A stretch of DNA of 64,000 nt from contig NZ_KE386933.1 of NCBI RefSeq assembly GCF_000429645.1, positions 124,001 to 188,000 of the forward strand, given 5' to 3'. Each line of letters begins with the position of its first letter. The stretch's first letter is position 1. Made by a program: the position numbers and the translations under genes. The notes beneath the pieces are model-generated. The model saw only the letters and a program-made list of their open reading frames with translations. It had not been told where the DNA came from and made no database searches. This document shows, piece after piece, positions 55,498 through 64,000 of the stretch. Source of the stretch: Niveispirillum irakense DSM 11586 (GTDB taxonomy: Bacteria; Pseudomonadota; Alphaproteobacteria; Azospirillales; Azospirillaceae).

Positions 55498-57681
55498 ATG
55501 GCACGGAAATCGACGCCGCAGGCGCGCCTGGATCGACGCATATTGGCCGGCGTCAGTGCCGCGGCCATTTTGACGCCACTGATGATGGCGGCCCCGGCGG
55601 CGGCTGCGACGTTCAATCGGGGTGATCTCAGTGGCAGTTTCGATACGACCCTGACTGTCGGGGCCCTGTTCCGTGTGCAGGACCGTGACCCGGACCTGAT
55701 CGGTGTGGCAAATGGCGGTCGGGCCCATTCGATCAATGGCGATAACGGCAATCTGAATTACGGCAAGGGCCTGGTTTCACTGGCCGGACGCGCCACGCAC
55801 GAGTTGAAGCTGAATTACGGCAATCTCGGCGCCTTCGTCCGTGGCACCTATTTCTACGATGTGGTGAACGCCAAGAAATCCAGCAGCAGTTTCGGCCGCA
55901 CCAACCGTTTTGCGCTGTCCGATGATGCGCAGGAACGGGTGGGGCGTGATTTCGACCTGCTGGATGCCTTCGTCTATGGCAATTTCGCGGTTGGTGACAG
56001 CAGCTCCATTGACGTGCGCCTGGGTAACCAGGTGTTAAGCTGGGGCGAAAGCACCTTCATCCAGAACGGTATCAACACGATCAACCCCGTCGACGTGTCG
56101 GCCCTGCGCGTGCCGGGCTCCGAACTGCGCGAGGCATTCCTGCCCGTCCCGATCGCCGACGTGAACATCTCCTTCAACCAGAATTTCTCGATGGAGGCGT
56201 TCTATCAGTTCGGCTGGAAGAGAACGGAGCCGGAGGCAGCCAATTCCTTCTTCTCCACCAATGATTTCGCCTCGCCGGGTGGCGACCATCTGTTTATCGG
56301 CTTCGGTAACTATCTGTTCACCGACAGCCGTAATCAGGGTGCAGTGGCCGGCGGCAATGTCTTCCCGACCAATCTTTACCCAGATCCCAAGCTGAATGGC
56401 TTCCGGGGGGTGCAGTCGCTGACTCCGTTCGGTACCGTGGTGCCGCGTGTGGATGATGACAAGCCCAGCGATACGGGCCAGTATGGCTTTGCCGCCCGCT
56501 ATTTCGCCGAAAATCTCGGCAATACGGAGTTTGGCGCCTATTTCATCAACTACCATTCCCGTCTGCCGGTGCTGAGCGGCTTCGTGGCGCCGCTGCCGCA
56601 ATTCCTGTCAAACACCACCCGCTTCACCGATTTCAGCGGTTATCGCGCGGAATATCCGGAAGATATCAAGCTGTTCGGCGGTAGCTTCAATACCAACATC
56701 TTCGGCGTTTCCCTGCAGGGTGAGGTCAGCTTCCGCAAGGACCAGCCTTTGGCGCTGGATGATGTGGAACTGTTGCAGGCCACCCTTGCTGCCCCCACCA
56801 TCCTCGGCTTGGTTACCCAGGGCCAGACGGCGGGCAGTGCCTCCTTCGATCAGGCCGTGGCGCGTGCCGTTGCGTCAAACCCGGCGCTGGCTGTCTTCAC
56901 TGGTCGCACGTTTGAGCAGATCCAGGCGGCCAGCCCGGCGGCTGCCGGTGCCATCAGCGCCGGTATCGCCGCTGCCGCGGGCTCTCCCGGCGGCACCCGT
57001 GCGGCCTTTGTCACGGCCGGGGCCAATAGTGCCGCCAACCAGGGCGCGGCCCTGTTCAACACCAATCAGGTCGTGCGCGATCTGGGCGGCATCAAGGGCA
57101 ATACGGCCGCTACCATCCAGCAGGATCTGGCTACCAACTGGTTTGGCCGCCGTATCCAGGGCTGGAAGGAACATGACGTTACCCAGGCGCAGATGACCGC
57201 CACCAAGGCGTTCGAGCGTGCGTTCGGTGCCGACCAGTGGGTGCTGGTATCGGAAGTGGGTGGCACCTGGATCCACAATATGCCGGGCAAGAGCGAGATG
57301 CGCTATGAAGGCCCCGGCACCTTTGTTGGCGGCAATGCCGCCTTCCTGGGCCGTGGCGGCATGGCGGATGTGGCGACGGATGGTTTCGCCGATCCCTTCT
57401 CCTGGGGTTATCGCGTCGCGGCGCGCTTCGATTATCTGAACGCGCTGCCGGGCATCAACCTGTTCCCCAGCATCTCCTGGCAGCATGACGTGAATGGTAC
57501 CACGCCGTCGCCGCTGGGCAATTTTGTGGAAGGCCGCAAGGCCGTCAGCCTGGGCCTGCGCGCCGTGGTGCGCGAGACGGTCACGATCGACCTCTCCTAT
57601 TCCAACTTCTTCGGGGCAGGAGCCTACAACCTGATCAATGATCGCGACTTCGTGTCGGCCAGCGTCAAATATTCTTTCTAA
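55498..57681 (+). CDS. DUF1302 outer-membrane protein
   Basis: A 727-residue protein. A signal peptide (hydrophobic AGVSAAAILTPLMMAAPAAA) is followed by alternating beta strands of an outer-membrane barrel (DVRLGNQVLSWGEST, GYRAEYPEDIKLFGG, VEGRKAVSLGLRAVVR) and a C-terminal strand ending in SVKYSF with the terminal Phe used for BAM recognition. GQVLSWGES-like and GYRAEYPEDI blocks are the DUF1302 signature. An Ala/Gly-rich low-complexity insert (about residues 440-530) interrupts the barrel pattern. Start at 55498 after GAGGAGGAAACGC; the next gene has the same leader. Likely first gene of a four-gene cluster. Confidence 0.9.
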   Translation: MARKSTPQARLDRRILAGVSAAAILTPLMMAAPAAAATFNRGDLSGSFDTTLTVGALFRVQDRDPDLIGVANGGRAHSINGDNGNLNYGKGLVSLAGRATHELKLNYGNLGAFVRGTYFYDVVNAKKSSSSFGRTNRFALSDDAQERVGRDFDLLDAFVYGNFAVGDSSSIDVRLGNQVLSWGESTFIQNGINTINPVDVSALRVPGSELREAFLPVPIADVNISFNQNFSMEAFYQFGWKRTEPEAANSFFSTNDFASPGGDHLFIGFGNYLFTDSRNQGAVAGGNVFPTNLYPDPKLNGFRGVQSLTPFGTVVPRVDDDKPSDTGQYGFAARYFAENLGNTEFGAYFINYHSRLPVLSGFVAPLPQFLSNTTRFTDFSGYRAEYPEDIKLFGGSFNTNIFGVSLQGEVSFRKDQPLALDDVELLQATLAAPTILGLVTQGQTAGSASFDQAVARAVASNPALAVFTGRTFEQIQAASPAAAGAISAGIAAAAGSPGGTRAAFVTAGANSAANQGAALFNTNQVVRDLGGIKGNTAATIQQDLATNWFGRRIQGWKEHDVTQAQMTATKAFERAFGADQWVLVSEVGGTWIHNMPGKSEMRYEGPGTFVGGNAAFLGRGGMADVATDGFADPFSWGYRVAARFDYLNALPGINLFPSISWQHDVNGTTPSPLGNFVEGRKAVSLGLRAVVRETVTIDLSYSNFFGAGAYNLINDRDFVSASVKYSF

Positions 57682-57723
57682 TAAACGCCGCGCAAGACGG
57701 AAGAGCGACCGAGGAGGAAACGT

Positions 57724-59061
57724 ATGTTCAGTATGAAAGCAGCTTTGTTGGGCAGCGCCCTTGCCATTGGCCTGGCGCTTCCCGCCATGGCCCAGACGGC
57801 CGATGATCTGGGCAAGACGCTGACCCCGATGGGTGCCATCAAGGCCGGTAACGCCGATGGGTCCATTCCGGAATGGACCGGTGGCATTACCAAGCCGCCG
57901 GCAAGCTGGAAGCCAGGAACGATCGAGACCGATCCGTTCCCCGATGACAAGGTGCAGTTCACCATCACCGCCGCCAACATGGCGCAGTATGAGGCGAAGC
58001 TGCCGGAAGGGCTGAAGGCCCTGCTGAAGCAGTATCCCTCCTACAAGATGAATGTTTATCCGACCCGCCGCAGCGCGTCGGTTCCCCAGCGCATCTATGA
58101 TGAGACAATGGCCAACGCCAAGCGGGCCAAGCTGGTGGATGGCGGCAATGGTGTGGAAGGCGCCAAGGAAGGCGTGCCCTTCCCGATCCCCAAGGAAGGG
58201 GTGGAAGCGGTCTGGAACCATCTGCTGCGTTATCGCGGTAACGCGACGGAGCGTATGGTCGGCCAGGCCAACCCGCAGACCAATGGCAGCTACACCCTGA
58301 TCATGCTCAGTGAGAAGGTGAAGTATCTCTATGGCGCGCCGGGTGGCACCAACTCCAACAACTCGCTCTACTTCCTGCAGGAAGTGACCAGCCCGGCCCG
58401 TCTGGCCGGTGAAATCCTGCTGGTGCATGAGACGATCAATCAGGTGAAGGAGCCGCGCTCCGCCTGGACCTACAATCCCGGCCAGCGCCGCGTGCGCCGT
58501 GCGCCCAATGTCGCCTATGACAATCCGGGCACGGCGTCGGACGGTCTGCGCACCACCGACAATTTCGACATCTATTCCGGCGCGCCCGACCGGTATGACT
58601 GGAAGCTGGTCGGTCGCCAGGAAATGTATGTTCCTTACAACGGCTACAAGCTCCACTCCAAAGACACGAAGTACGACGACATCATCAAGCCGGGCCATAT
58701 CAACCAGGATCTGGCCCGGTATGAGTTGCACCGCGTCTGGGTGGTGGAAGCCACGCTGAAGCAGGGCACCAGCCACATCTATGCCAAGCGCCGCTTCTAT
58801 ATTGACGAGGATAGCTGGCAGATCCTGGTTGCCGACCATCTGGACGCGCGCGGCCAGATGTGGCGCGTGGCTGAAAGCCATGGTGTGAACTATTATTCGG
58901 TGCCGGCCTACTGGTCGACGCTGGATGCGCTCTATGATCTCCAGTCCGGCCGTTACACTGTGCTGGGTCTGGACAACCAGGAAGCGCCTTACAAGTTCGA
59001 CGCCCAGTTCTCTGACGCGGACTTCTCTCCCGACAGCCTGCGTCGGGCCGGCGTGCGCTGA
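57724..59061 (+). CDS. DUF1329 periplasmic protein
   Basis: A 445-residue protein with a clean signal peptide (MKAALLGSALAIGLALPAMA then QTAD). DUF1329 signatures are seen: GAIKAGNADGSIPEWTGGI, FTITAANMAQYEAKL, EGVEAVWNHLLRYRGN, AWTYNPGQRRVRRAPNVAYD and RRFYIDEDSWQIL. DUF1329 proteins are predicted to have a LolB/LolA-like lipid-binding fold, which suits shuttling a hydrophobic molecule across the periplasm. It follows the DUF1302 gene by 42 bp with an identical GAGGAGGAAACG ribosome site. Confidence 0.92.
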   Translation: MFSMKAALLGSALAIGLALPAMAQTADDLGKTLTPMGAIKAGNADGSIPEWTGGITKPPASWKPGTIETDPFPDDKVQFTITAANMAQYEAKLPEGLKALLKQYPSYKMNVYPTRRSASVPQRIYDETMANAKRAKLVDGGNGVEGAKEGVPFPIPKEGVEAVWNHLLRYRGNATERMVGQANPQTNGSYTLIMLSEKVKYLYGAPGGTNSNNSLYFLQEVTSPARLAGEILLVHETINQVKEPRSAWTYNPGQRRVRRAPNVAYDNPGTASDGLRTTDNFDIYSGAPDRYDWKLVGRQEMYVPYNGYKLHSKDTKYDDIIKPGHINQDLARYELHRVWVVEATLKQGTSHIYAKRRFYIDEDSWQILVADHLDARGQMWRVAESHGVNYYSVPAYWSTLDALYDLQSGRYTVLGLDNQEAPYKFDAQFSDADFSPDSLRRAGVR

Positions 59062-59143
59062 TATCTGGATGGCAGGGGGCCGGCCTGAGGGCCGGCCCCT
59101 TTGCCGTCCCTGGCCTTTTCCTTTGATTCTCGTATAGGTCAAG

Positions 59144-60100
59144 ATGATCGTGCAAGCGTCCGCCCGGATCGCCGCAGCCCTTCTCCTGGCCGCCGGCCTC
59201 CCCGTTTCCGCGCTGGCGCAGACGCCGGCGCCTTCCATGCGGCCTGCCATCATGGCACCGCTGGCGAGCCACTCCCTGGTTCTGGCGGCCACCCGCGCTG
59301 GCGATCGGCTGGTCGCGGTGGGGGAGCGGGGGCATATCCTGCTTTCCGATGATAATGGCACCACCTGGCGTCAGGTGCCGTCCCCGGCCAATGCTGCTCT
59401 GACCGGCGTCACGTTCGTTGACGCACGGCACGGATGGGCTGTCGGCCATGATGCCGTGATCCTGCACACCCAGGATGGCGGTGAGACCTGGACGCTTCAG
59501 CATGCTGAACCCGAACTGGAACAGCCGCTGATGGATGTGCTGTTCACCGATGCCAGTAACGGCATCGCTGTCGGCGCCTATGGGCTGTATCTGGAAACCA
59601 CCGATGGCGGCGCCACCTGGACACCACGCACCGTCAGCGAGGATGATTTCCATTTCAATGCCGTGCTGGCCCCTACGCCTGAGACGCGGCTGATTGCGGG
59701 GGAGGCGGGGACGCTGCTGTTCAGTGCCGATGCCGGTACTACCTGGACGGCGCTGGAAAGCCCCTATGACGGTTCTTTCTTCGATGCGCTGGTGCTGGGG
59801 CCGCAGAGTTTCCTGGTTTATGGGCTGCAAGGCCATATCTTCCGCACCGATGATGCCGGTGCCACCTGGACTGAAATTGATAGCGGCGGCACGGCGGGCC
59901 TGATGGGCGGGGCCGTGCTGACCGATGGCGGCGTCATGCTGGTCGGTGCGCAAGGCACGATCCTGACCAGCCGCGATGGCGGGCACAGTTTCAGTGCGAC
60001 CCGTCGGCCTGACCGTGTTGGTCTGGCCGATATCGTCCAGGCTGCCAATGGCGGTCTCATCCTTCTCGGGGAGGCGGGGCCGATACCGGCCAATCCCTGA
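59144..60100 (+). CDS. YCF48-type beta-propeller (BNR-like) exported protein
   Basis: A 318-residue protein with a signal peptide (AAALLLAAGLPVSALAQ). Several sialidase-like repeats are seen: GHILLSDDNGTTWRQV, AVILHTQDGGETWTL, GLYLETTDGGATWTP, TLLFSADAGTTWTAL and HIFRTDDAGATWTEI, forming a six- or seven-bladed propeller. It resembles the YCF48/HCF136 assembly-factor group. Its place between the DUF1329 and RND genes suggests it assembles or scaffolds the pump (inference). AGGTCAAG precedes the ATG. Confidence 0.9.
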   Translation: MIVQASARIAAALLLAAGLPVSALAQTPAPSMRPAIMAPLASHSLVLAATRAGDRLVAVGERGHILLSDDNGTTWRQVPSPANAALTGVTFVDARHGWAVGHDAVILHTQDGGETWTLQHAEPELEQPLMDVLFTDASNGIAVGAYGLYLETTDGGATWTPRTVSEDDFHFNAVLAPTPETRLIAGEAGTLLFSADAGTTWTALESPYDGSFFDALVLGPQSFLVYGLQGHIFRTDDAGATWTEIDSGGTAGLMGGAVLTDGGVMLVGAQGTILTSRDGGHSFSATRRPDRVGLADIVQAANGGLILLGEAGPIPANP

Positions 60101-60175
60101 CACAAGGCCGGGCGCGATCCTGATCCGCGCCGACCGTAACCCGCCTGACCCTACCGTTTCCCGAGGTGCCCGGAC

Positions 60176-62548
60176 ATGTCCCAATCCCCGTCCCTTCCTT
60201 CCCGGCTTGAATATTGGACCTTCCGTCACCGGGGGCTGGTGCTGGTGATCTTTGCGCTGCTGACCCTGTTCATGGGCTGGCAGGGGGCGAAGCTGCGTGT
60301 CGATGCGGGGTTTGAAAAGACGCTGCCGCTCGAACATCCCTATATGCAGACCTTCACCAAACATATGAAGGAGTTCGGCGGCGCCAACCGGGTGCTGGTG
60401 GCCCTGTCGGTGAAGGAAGGCGATATCTACACGCCGGAATTCATGACCCGGCTGAAGCAGGTGACGGATGCGGTCTTCTTCGTGCCCGGCGTGGACCGGG
60501 CCAGTGTGACCAGCCTCTTCACCCCGAATGTGCGCTTCATTGAGATTGTGGAGGATGGGTTTGCCGGCGGCAATGTCATCCCGGCGGAATTCCAGCCCAA
60601 TGACCAATGGCTGCCGATCGTCCGTGAGAATGTGCTGAAATCCGGACAGGTCGGCCGGCTGGTGGCAGAGGATTTCACCGCAGCATTGGTCAGCGTGCAA
60701 CTGGTGGAAACCGACCCGCGTACCGGCGAAAAGCTGGACTATATGCAAGTCGCGCAGCAGTTGGAGGATATCCGCGCCAAGTTCGAGGATGAGCGCATCC
60801 AGGTCCATATCATCGGCTTTGCCAAGGCCATGGGCGATATCGCGGATGGCGCCAAAAGCGTGGTGATGTTCTTCGCCATCGCCTTCGTCATCACGGCGGT
60901 GCTGGTCTATGGCTATGGCAAAAGCTGGATGATGACCTTTGCCATGCTGGGCATCTCGCTCTGCACCGTGATCTGGCAGTTCGGCCTGCTGGTGTTGCTG
61001 GGCTATGGCATTGATCCGCTGTCCATCCTGGTGCCGTTCCTGGTATTTGCCATCGCCATTTCCCATGGCGTGCAGAATATCGGCACCATGACGCAGGAAA
61101 TCAGCAAGGGTGCGGATGCAACAACGGCAGCCCGTATCAGCTTTGAACGTCTGCTGATCCCTGGCGGGTCGGCGCTGATCACCGATGCGCTGGCCTTCGT
61201 CACCATCGCCATCATCCAGATCCAGATGATCCAGGAACTGGCGGTCTCCGCCTCCGTGGGCATGCTGATCATCATCATCACCCATCTCTGGATCCTGCCT
61301 GTCGTCCTCTCCTATCTGCCGCTGGGCGACAAATATCGCAGCCGTGTGGAAGGGCAGGTGGGCCGTTTCGACAAGGTATGGAGCCGGATGGCGATTTTCG
61401 CCCGGCCAAAAGGCGCCATCGCCATGATCCTGGTGGCCCTGGTCGTGCTGGGTGTTTCCTTCTACGAACAGCGCAACATGACGGTGGGCGATACGGAGGC
61501 CGGCGTGCCGGAACTCTGGCCGGACAGCCGCTATAATCTGGATGCGCAACTGATCGTCGACCGGTTCGCCATTGGCGTGGATATCATCCAGGTCATTGCC
61601 GAAACCAAGGCTGATGGCTGTATCGATTACGGCATCATCAAACAGATCGATGATTTCACCTGGGCCATGACCAATGTGCCCGGCGTGCAATCCACCATAT
61701 CCATGGCCACGGCCATGAAGGTGGTGAATACGGGCTGGAACGAAGGCAACCTGAACTGGCGCGTTCTGCCCCGCAACAGCCAGGTGCTGGTGCGCACGGT
61801 CACGCCGATTGAGACTTCCACCGGCCTGTTGAACTCCAACTGCTCCGTCATGCCCGTGGTGATCTACACCAAGGACCATAAGGCGGGCACCATCCAGGGC
61901 ATCGTTGATGCGGTGGAGGCCTATAACAAGGCCAACCCGTCGGAAACGGTGCAGTTCAAGCTGGCGACCGGCAATGTCGGCGTCATGGCCGCCACGAACG
62001 AGGCGGTGATGACGGCGGAAAAGCCGATGCTGCTGCTGGTCTATGCCACGGTGATCCTGTTCTGCGCCCTGACCTTCCGGTCCCTGGTTGGCTCCCTGGC
62101 CACGGTGCTGCCGCTGATCGTCGTGTCGATCCTGTGCAACGCCATGATGGCGTGGCTGGGCATCGGGTTGAAGATTTCCACACTGCCGGCGGCGGCGCTG
62201 GGCGTGGGGATCGGTGTGGATTACGGCCTTTACATCTTCAACCGGCTGCAGAGCTATCTGAAGCATGGGTTGAGTTTCGCGGATGCCTATTACCGCACCT
62301 TGCAGGAAACCGGCAGCTCGGTCCTGTTCACCGGCCTGACCCTGGCCGTGGGTACGGCGACCTGGATTTTCTCTGACCTGAAATTCCAGGCCGATATGGG
62401 CGTATTGCTGACCTTCATCTTCCTGGCCAACATGATCGGCGCCATCGTGCTGCTGCCAGCGGTGGCGGCCCTGCTGTACAAGCTGTTCCCGAAGCTGTTC
62501 GAAGCGGAGGTCAAGCGCGCCTCCAAGCGGACCTTCGCGGCGCATTGA
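60176..62548 (+). CDS. RND superfamily (MMPL-type) transporter
   Basis: A 790-residue inner-membrane protein with about 12 membrane helices in two halves: TM1 (LVLVIFALLTLFMGW), a large periplasmic loop, a six-helix block (AIAFVITAVLVYGYG onward), then a repeat (GAIAMILVALVVLGVSF, loop, and helices from LLLVYATVILFCAL). FLVFAIAISHGVQN and GVGIGVDYGLYIFN carry the helix-4/10-like motifs with acidic residues that relay protons in MMPL/RND pumps. MMPL-type pumps move lipids, hopanoids and similar hydrophobic molecules. No membrane-fusion protein is encoded nearby; the DUF1302/1329 partners may replace it. It is the last gene of the cluster, before a terminator. Confidence 0.93.
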   Translation: MSQSPSLPSRLEYWTFRHRGLVLVIFALLTLFMGWQGAKLRVDAGFEKTLPLEHPYMQTFTKHMKEFGGANRVLVALSVKEGDIYTPEFMTRLKQVTDAVFFVPGVDRASVTSLFTPNVRFIEIVEDGFAGGNVIPAEFQPNDQWLPIVRENVLKSGQVGRLVAEDFTAALVSVQLVETDPRTGEKLDYMQVAQQLEDIRAKFEDERIQVHIIGFAKAMGDIADGAKSVVMFFAIAFVITAVLVYGYGKSWMMTFAMLGISLCTVIWQFGLLVLLGYGIDPLSILVPFLVFAIAISHGVQNIGTMTQEISKGADATTAARISFERLLIPGGSALITDALAFVTIAIIQIQMIQELAVSASVGMLIIIITHLWILPVVLSYLPLGDKYRSRVEGQVGRFDKVWSRMAIFARPKGAIAMILVALVVLGVSFYEQRNMTVGDTEAGVPELWPDSRYNLDAQLIVDRFAIGVDIIQVIAETKADGCIDYGIIKQIDDFTWAMTNVPGVQSTISMATAMKVVNTGWNEGNLNWRVLPRNSQVLVRTVTPIETSTGLLNSNCSVMPVVIYTKDHKAGTIQGIVDAVEAYNKANPSETVQFKLATGNVGVMAATNEAVMTAEKPMLLLVYATVILFCALTFRSLVGSLATVLPLIVVSILCNAMMAWLGIGLKISTLPAAALGVGIGVDYGLYIFNRLQSYLKHGLSFADAYYRTLQETGSSVLFTGLTLAVGTATWIFSDLKFQADMGVLLTFIFLANMIGAIVLLPAVAALLYKLFPKLFEAEVKRASKRTFAAH

Positions 62549-62603
62549 GGGGAGAGGGCCTGCCTTTCCGGCAAGGGAAAGGCAGGTCCGATGCCGGCAT
62601 GAA

Positions 62604-62640
62604 AAAGGCCGCGGAGGGTGCATCCTCCGCGGCCTTTCTT
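62604..62640 (+). terminator. Terminator of the four-gene envelope cluster
   Basis: A 14-bp perfect stem (62604-62617 / 62624-62637), preceded by A-rich and followed by TTTCTTTT-type sequence. It starts 56 bp after the RND stop. Confidence 0.9.
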
Positions 62641-62714
62641 TTGGGACAGGCTAATGCGAACGGCCCTAATTCATCACCGTTCGTATGGCGGCGACTGCCG
62701 CCGCCCGGTGCTTG

Positions 62715-62757
62715 AGCGGCAGGAAAGATTGACCAAAGGTCAAGATTTCCTGCCGCT
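62715..62757. terminator. Bipartite hairpin after the autotransporter gene
   Basis: AGCGGCAGGAAA (62715-62726) pairs with TTTCCTGCCGCT (62746-62757), and TTGACC / GGTCAA pair inside it. It lies directly after the autotransporter stop codon on the minus strand but lacks a T-run. Confidence 0.5.
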
Positions 62758-62766
62758 GGATTAAGG

Positions 62767-64000
62767 TCAGTAGGTGAATTTGATCCGGGCGTTGAAGGCA
62801 TGGTCGCTGGGGGAACCGCCCTCAATCCGGCCATCATAGCCGATGCCGATCATCACATTGTCATCCGCCACCATGGCCACGGATGTGCTGATGGCAAAAC
62901 GGCCGCGCTTGCCCGCACCCGCTTCGCCACGGGCTTGTTCAAGATTGGCGAAGCGACCGGTCACCTCGCGCCCGTCATTGTTGAATTCATGCTCATACGC
63001 CAGGCGCATATGCGGGATGAAACTGTGGCCATACCCGCTGAGCTGGACACCAGCCATGCCCACCAGGCTCTTGGCTTCCCAATCATCCCAGGTCAGCGCC
63101 AGGGGACCGCCGCCCTGCTCGGCATAGCCTTCGATCCGGGTCTGGGCATAGCGCAGGCCGAAGACCGGACCCATGCCGAAGCTGCCCATGTCCGGCGTAT
63201 AGCCGACCGTACCACCCGCACCATAGGTCGTGCCCTTGGTGCTGCCACCGGCGGTGGCGTAGGGGCCGAACCGGGTCTGGCGGGACAGGTCATAATCATC
63301 GAAGCTCAGGGACAGATAGCCATCCATCCACAATTCCCGCGATGCGGCGGCGGTGAAATAGGCCGTCACATTATAGGCCTTGGCATCCACCGACCCCATC
63401 TTGCCGTCCGTGGAGCTATCCGCCTTGCCATAGGAAAAGGCGAGGCCGGCGGTGACCTTGTCATCCACCTGATAATCCGCGCCGATGCCGGCATTGAAGC
63501 CGTCATACTTATAGCCCATGCGGCCCGTCGTGGCATCGCGCTCGCCATCCAGATAGGTGCCGAAGCCGTAGATCCCGACCCTGCCATCGGCGCCGGCCTG
63601 GGCAGCGGTGATATTCACCGACCCCTGGCCGCTGCGGGCGCCGGCCATGCGGGAGGCGATGCCCTGGTTGGCCAGATCGTACAGGCGCTGCGAGATTTCC
63701 GTGGCCGTGGCATTGATGGCCGGTGCTTCAAACGTGGCGGACAGGGTGCCATCCACAAACTGCCCGACAATGGCATGGGCGGCGGCTGTGGGGTGCAGCG
63801 GGTCGAAGAAGACGGTGCTGGCCGCACCCGCCGCCGTGGCGCAGGCTCCCGTCGCCACCGTGGACCCGCCAGGACCGACCGGGGCAATGCAGGGGATGGT
63901 GGCGTTGGCCAGGCCATAGGTCTGGGGTGAGGCCAGCAGATCGCGGAACAGGGCATTCACATCCACGACCGTTGCCGACATCCCATTTTCCCGCAGCCCC
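62767..64000 (-). CDS. GDSL/SGNH-type autotransporter esterase (5' end outside window)
   Basis: The frame is open to the window edge (an internal Met codon lies at 63981), giving the last 411 codons. The visible passenger end has the SGNH block V FFDPLHPTAAAH with the catalytic Asp-x-x-His. Then a linker and an autotransporter beta-barrel follow: GIYGFGTYLDGERDATTGRM, FNAGIGADYQVDDKVTAGLA, and a final strand ARIKFTY ending in aromatic Tyr. Similar proteins (EstA-like) display a lipase/esterase on the cell surface. The GDSL serine would lie upstream, outside the window. Convergent to the RND gene. Confidence 0.92.
   Translation of the reverse strand, partial: GLRENGMSATVVDVNALFRDLLASPQTYGLANATIPCIAPVGPGGSTVATGACATAAGAASTVFFDPLHPTAAAHAIVGQFVDGTLSATFEAPAINATATEISQRLYDLANQGIASRMAGARSGQGSVNITAAQAGADGRVGIYGFGTYLDGERDATTGRMGYKYDGFNAGIGADYQVDDKVTAGLAFSYGKADSSTDGKMGSVDAKAYNVTAYFTAAASRELWMDGYLSLSFDDYDLSRQTRFGPYATAGGSTKGTTYGAGGTVGYTPDMGSFGMGPVFGLRYAQTRIEGYAEQGGGPLALTWDDWEAKSLVGMAGVQLSGYGHSFIPHMRLAYEHEFNNDGREVTGRFANLEQARGEAGAGKRGRFAISTSVAMVADDNVMIGIGYDGRIEGGSPSDHAFNARIKFTY

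Noticed and set aside
56875-59364. Long minus-strand open frame opposite DUF1302 and DUF1329
   Set aside because: Same reason: it spans two real genes and their gap and lacks motifs or a start signal.
58700-62623. Very long minus-strand open frame (about 1300 codons) opposite the YCF48 and RND genes
   Set aside because: It runs across several well-supported plus-strand genes, its translation is His/Gln/Asp-rich without domains, and it is explained by the codon bias of the other strand.

Overview
The window is high-GC chromosomal DNA (roughly 60-65% by eye) that looks like an alphaproteobacterium, most likely a Rhodospirillales/Azospirillaceae-type organism. The indicators are a CtrA response regulator beside flagellar fliI/fliJ, an EcfG-type stress promoter (GGAAC-N17-CGTT), an Amt-histidine kinase fusion, many dispersed hairpin repeats of the alphaproteobacterial kind, and an iron-sulphur photolyase. 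The taxonomic call is an inference from gene content. No phage, integron, CRISPR array or intact insertion sequence is visible.

Layout. 1-5300: cold-shock gene, pyrE/pyrC (pyrimidine synthesis), a periplasmic solute-binding-like protein, and a low-GC secreted protein of unknown function. 5140-7201: TPP riboswitch and thiC. 7500-16600: small YdcH protein, ubiX, a stress-promoter-driven small lipoprotein, tyrS with a 2OG-dioxygenase, anmK, an Fsr-like efflux pump with an AraC regulator, and a periplasmic prolyl oligopeptidase. 16690-21500: solitary Phd-type antitoxin, radA-cvpA-purF, and an unknown protein. 21566-25862 (minus strand): a chemoreceptor with a separately encoded secreted cache protein, then zur with a histidine-rich CobW GTPase (zinc homeostasis).

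26024-33176: a light/oxidative-stress type group made of an SDR without catalytic Tyr, a DUF6134 protein, an FeS-BCP photolyase, an SDR and an NTF2-like protein. A TPR-repeat gene flanked by two matching palindromes splits this group. 33250-40115: panC, a TetR regulator with a double palindromic operator driving an FMN flavoprotein, glyoxalase I, the Amt-histidine kinase fusion, a FAD oxidoreductase, and ctrA. 40365-46484: fliI-fliJ, a response-regulator/HD-GYP protein with a perfect 34-bp palindrome upstream, a membrane-anchored phosphatase, rlmE and ppx/gppA. 46717-52014: tRNA-Gln(CUG), a soluble double-PAS chemoreceptor, a ketopantoate reductase-like gene, and ycjX-ycjF.

52215-64000: a membrane PAS-GGDEF-EAL protein precedes a four-gene envelope cluster on the plus strand (DUF1302 outer-membrane barrel, DUF1329 periplasmic protein, YCF48-type beta-propeller, MMPL/RND pump). 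A GDSL-type autotransporter esterase, truncated by the window edge, faces this cluster. The four-gene set is the best candidate in the window for an uncharacterised system: its parts span inner membrane, periplasm and outer membrane, and its substrate is unknown.

Signalling is a theme. The window encodes two chemoreceptors, a kinase fused to an ammonium channel, an HD-GYP and a GGDEF/EAL protein, CtrA, and flagellar export genes, which fits a motile free-living or plant/water-associated bacterium.
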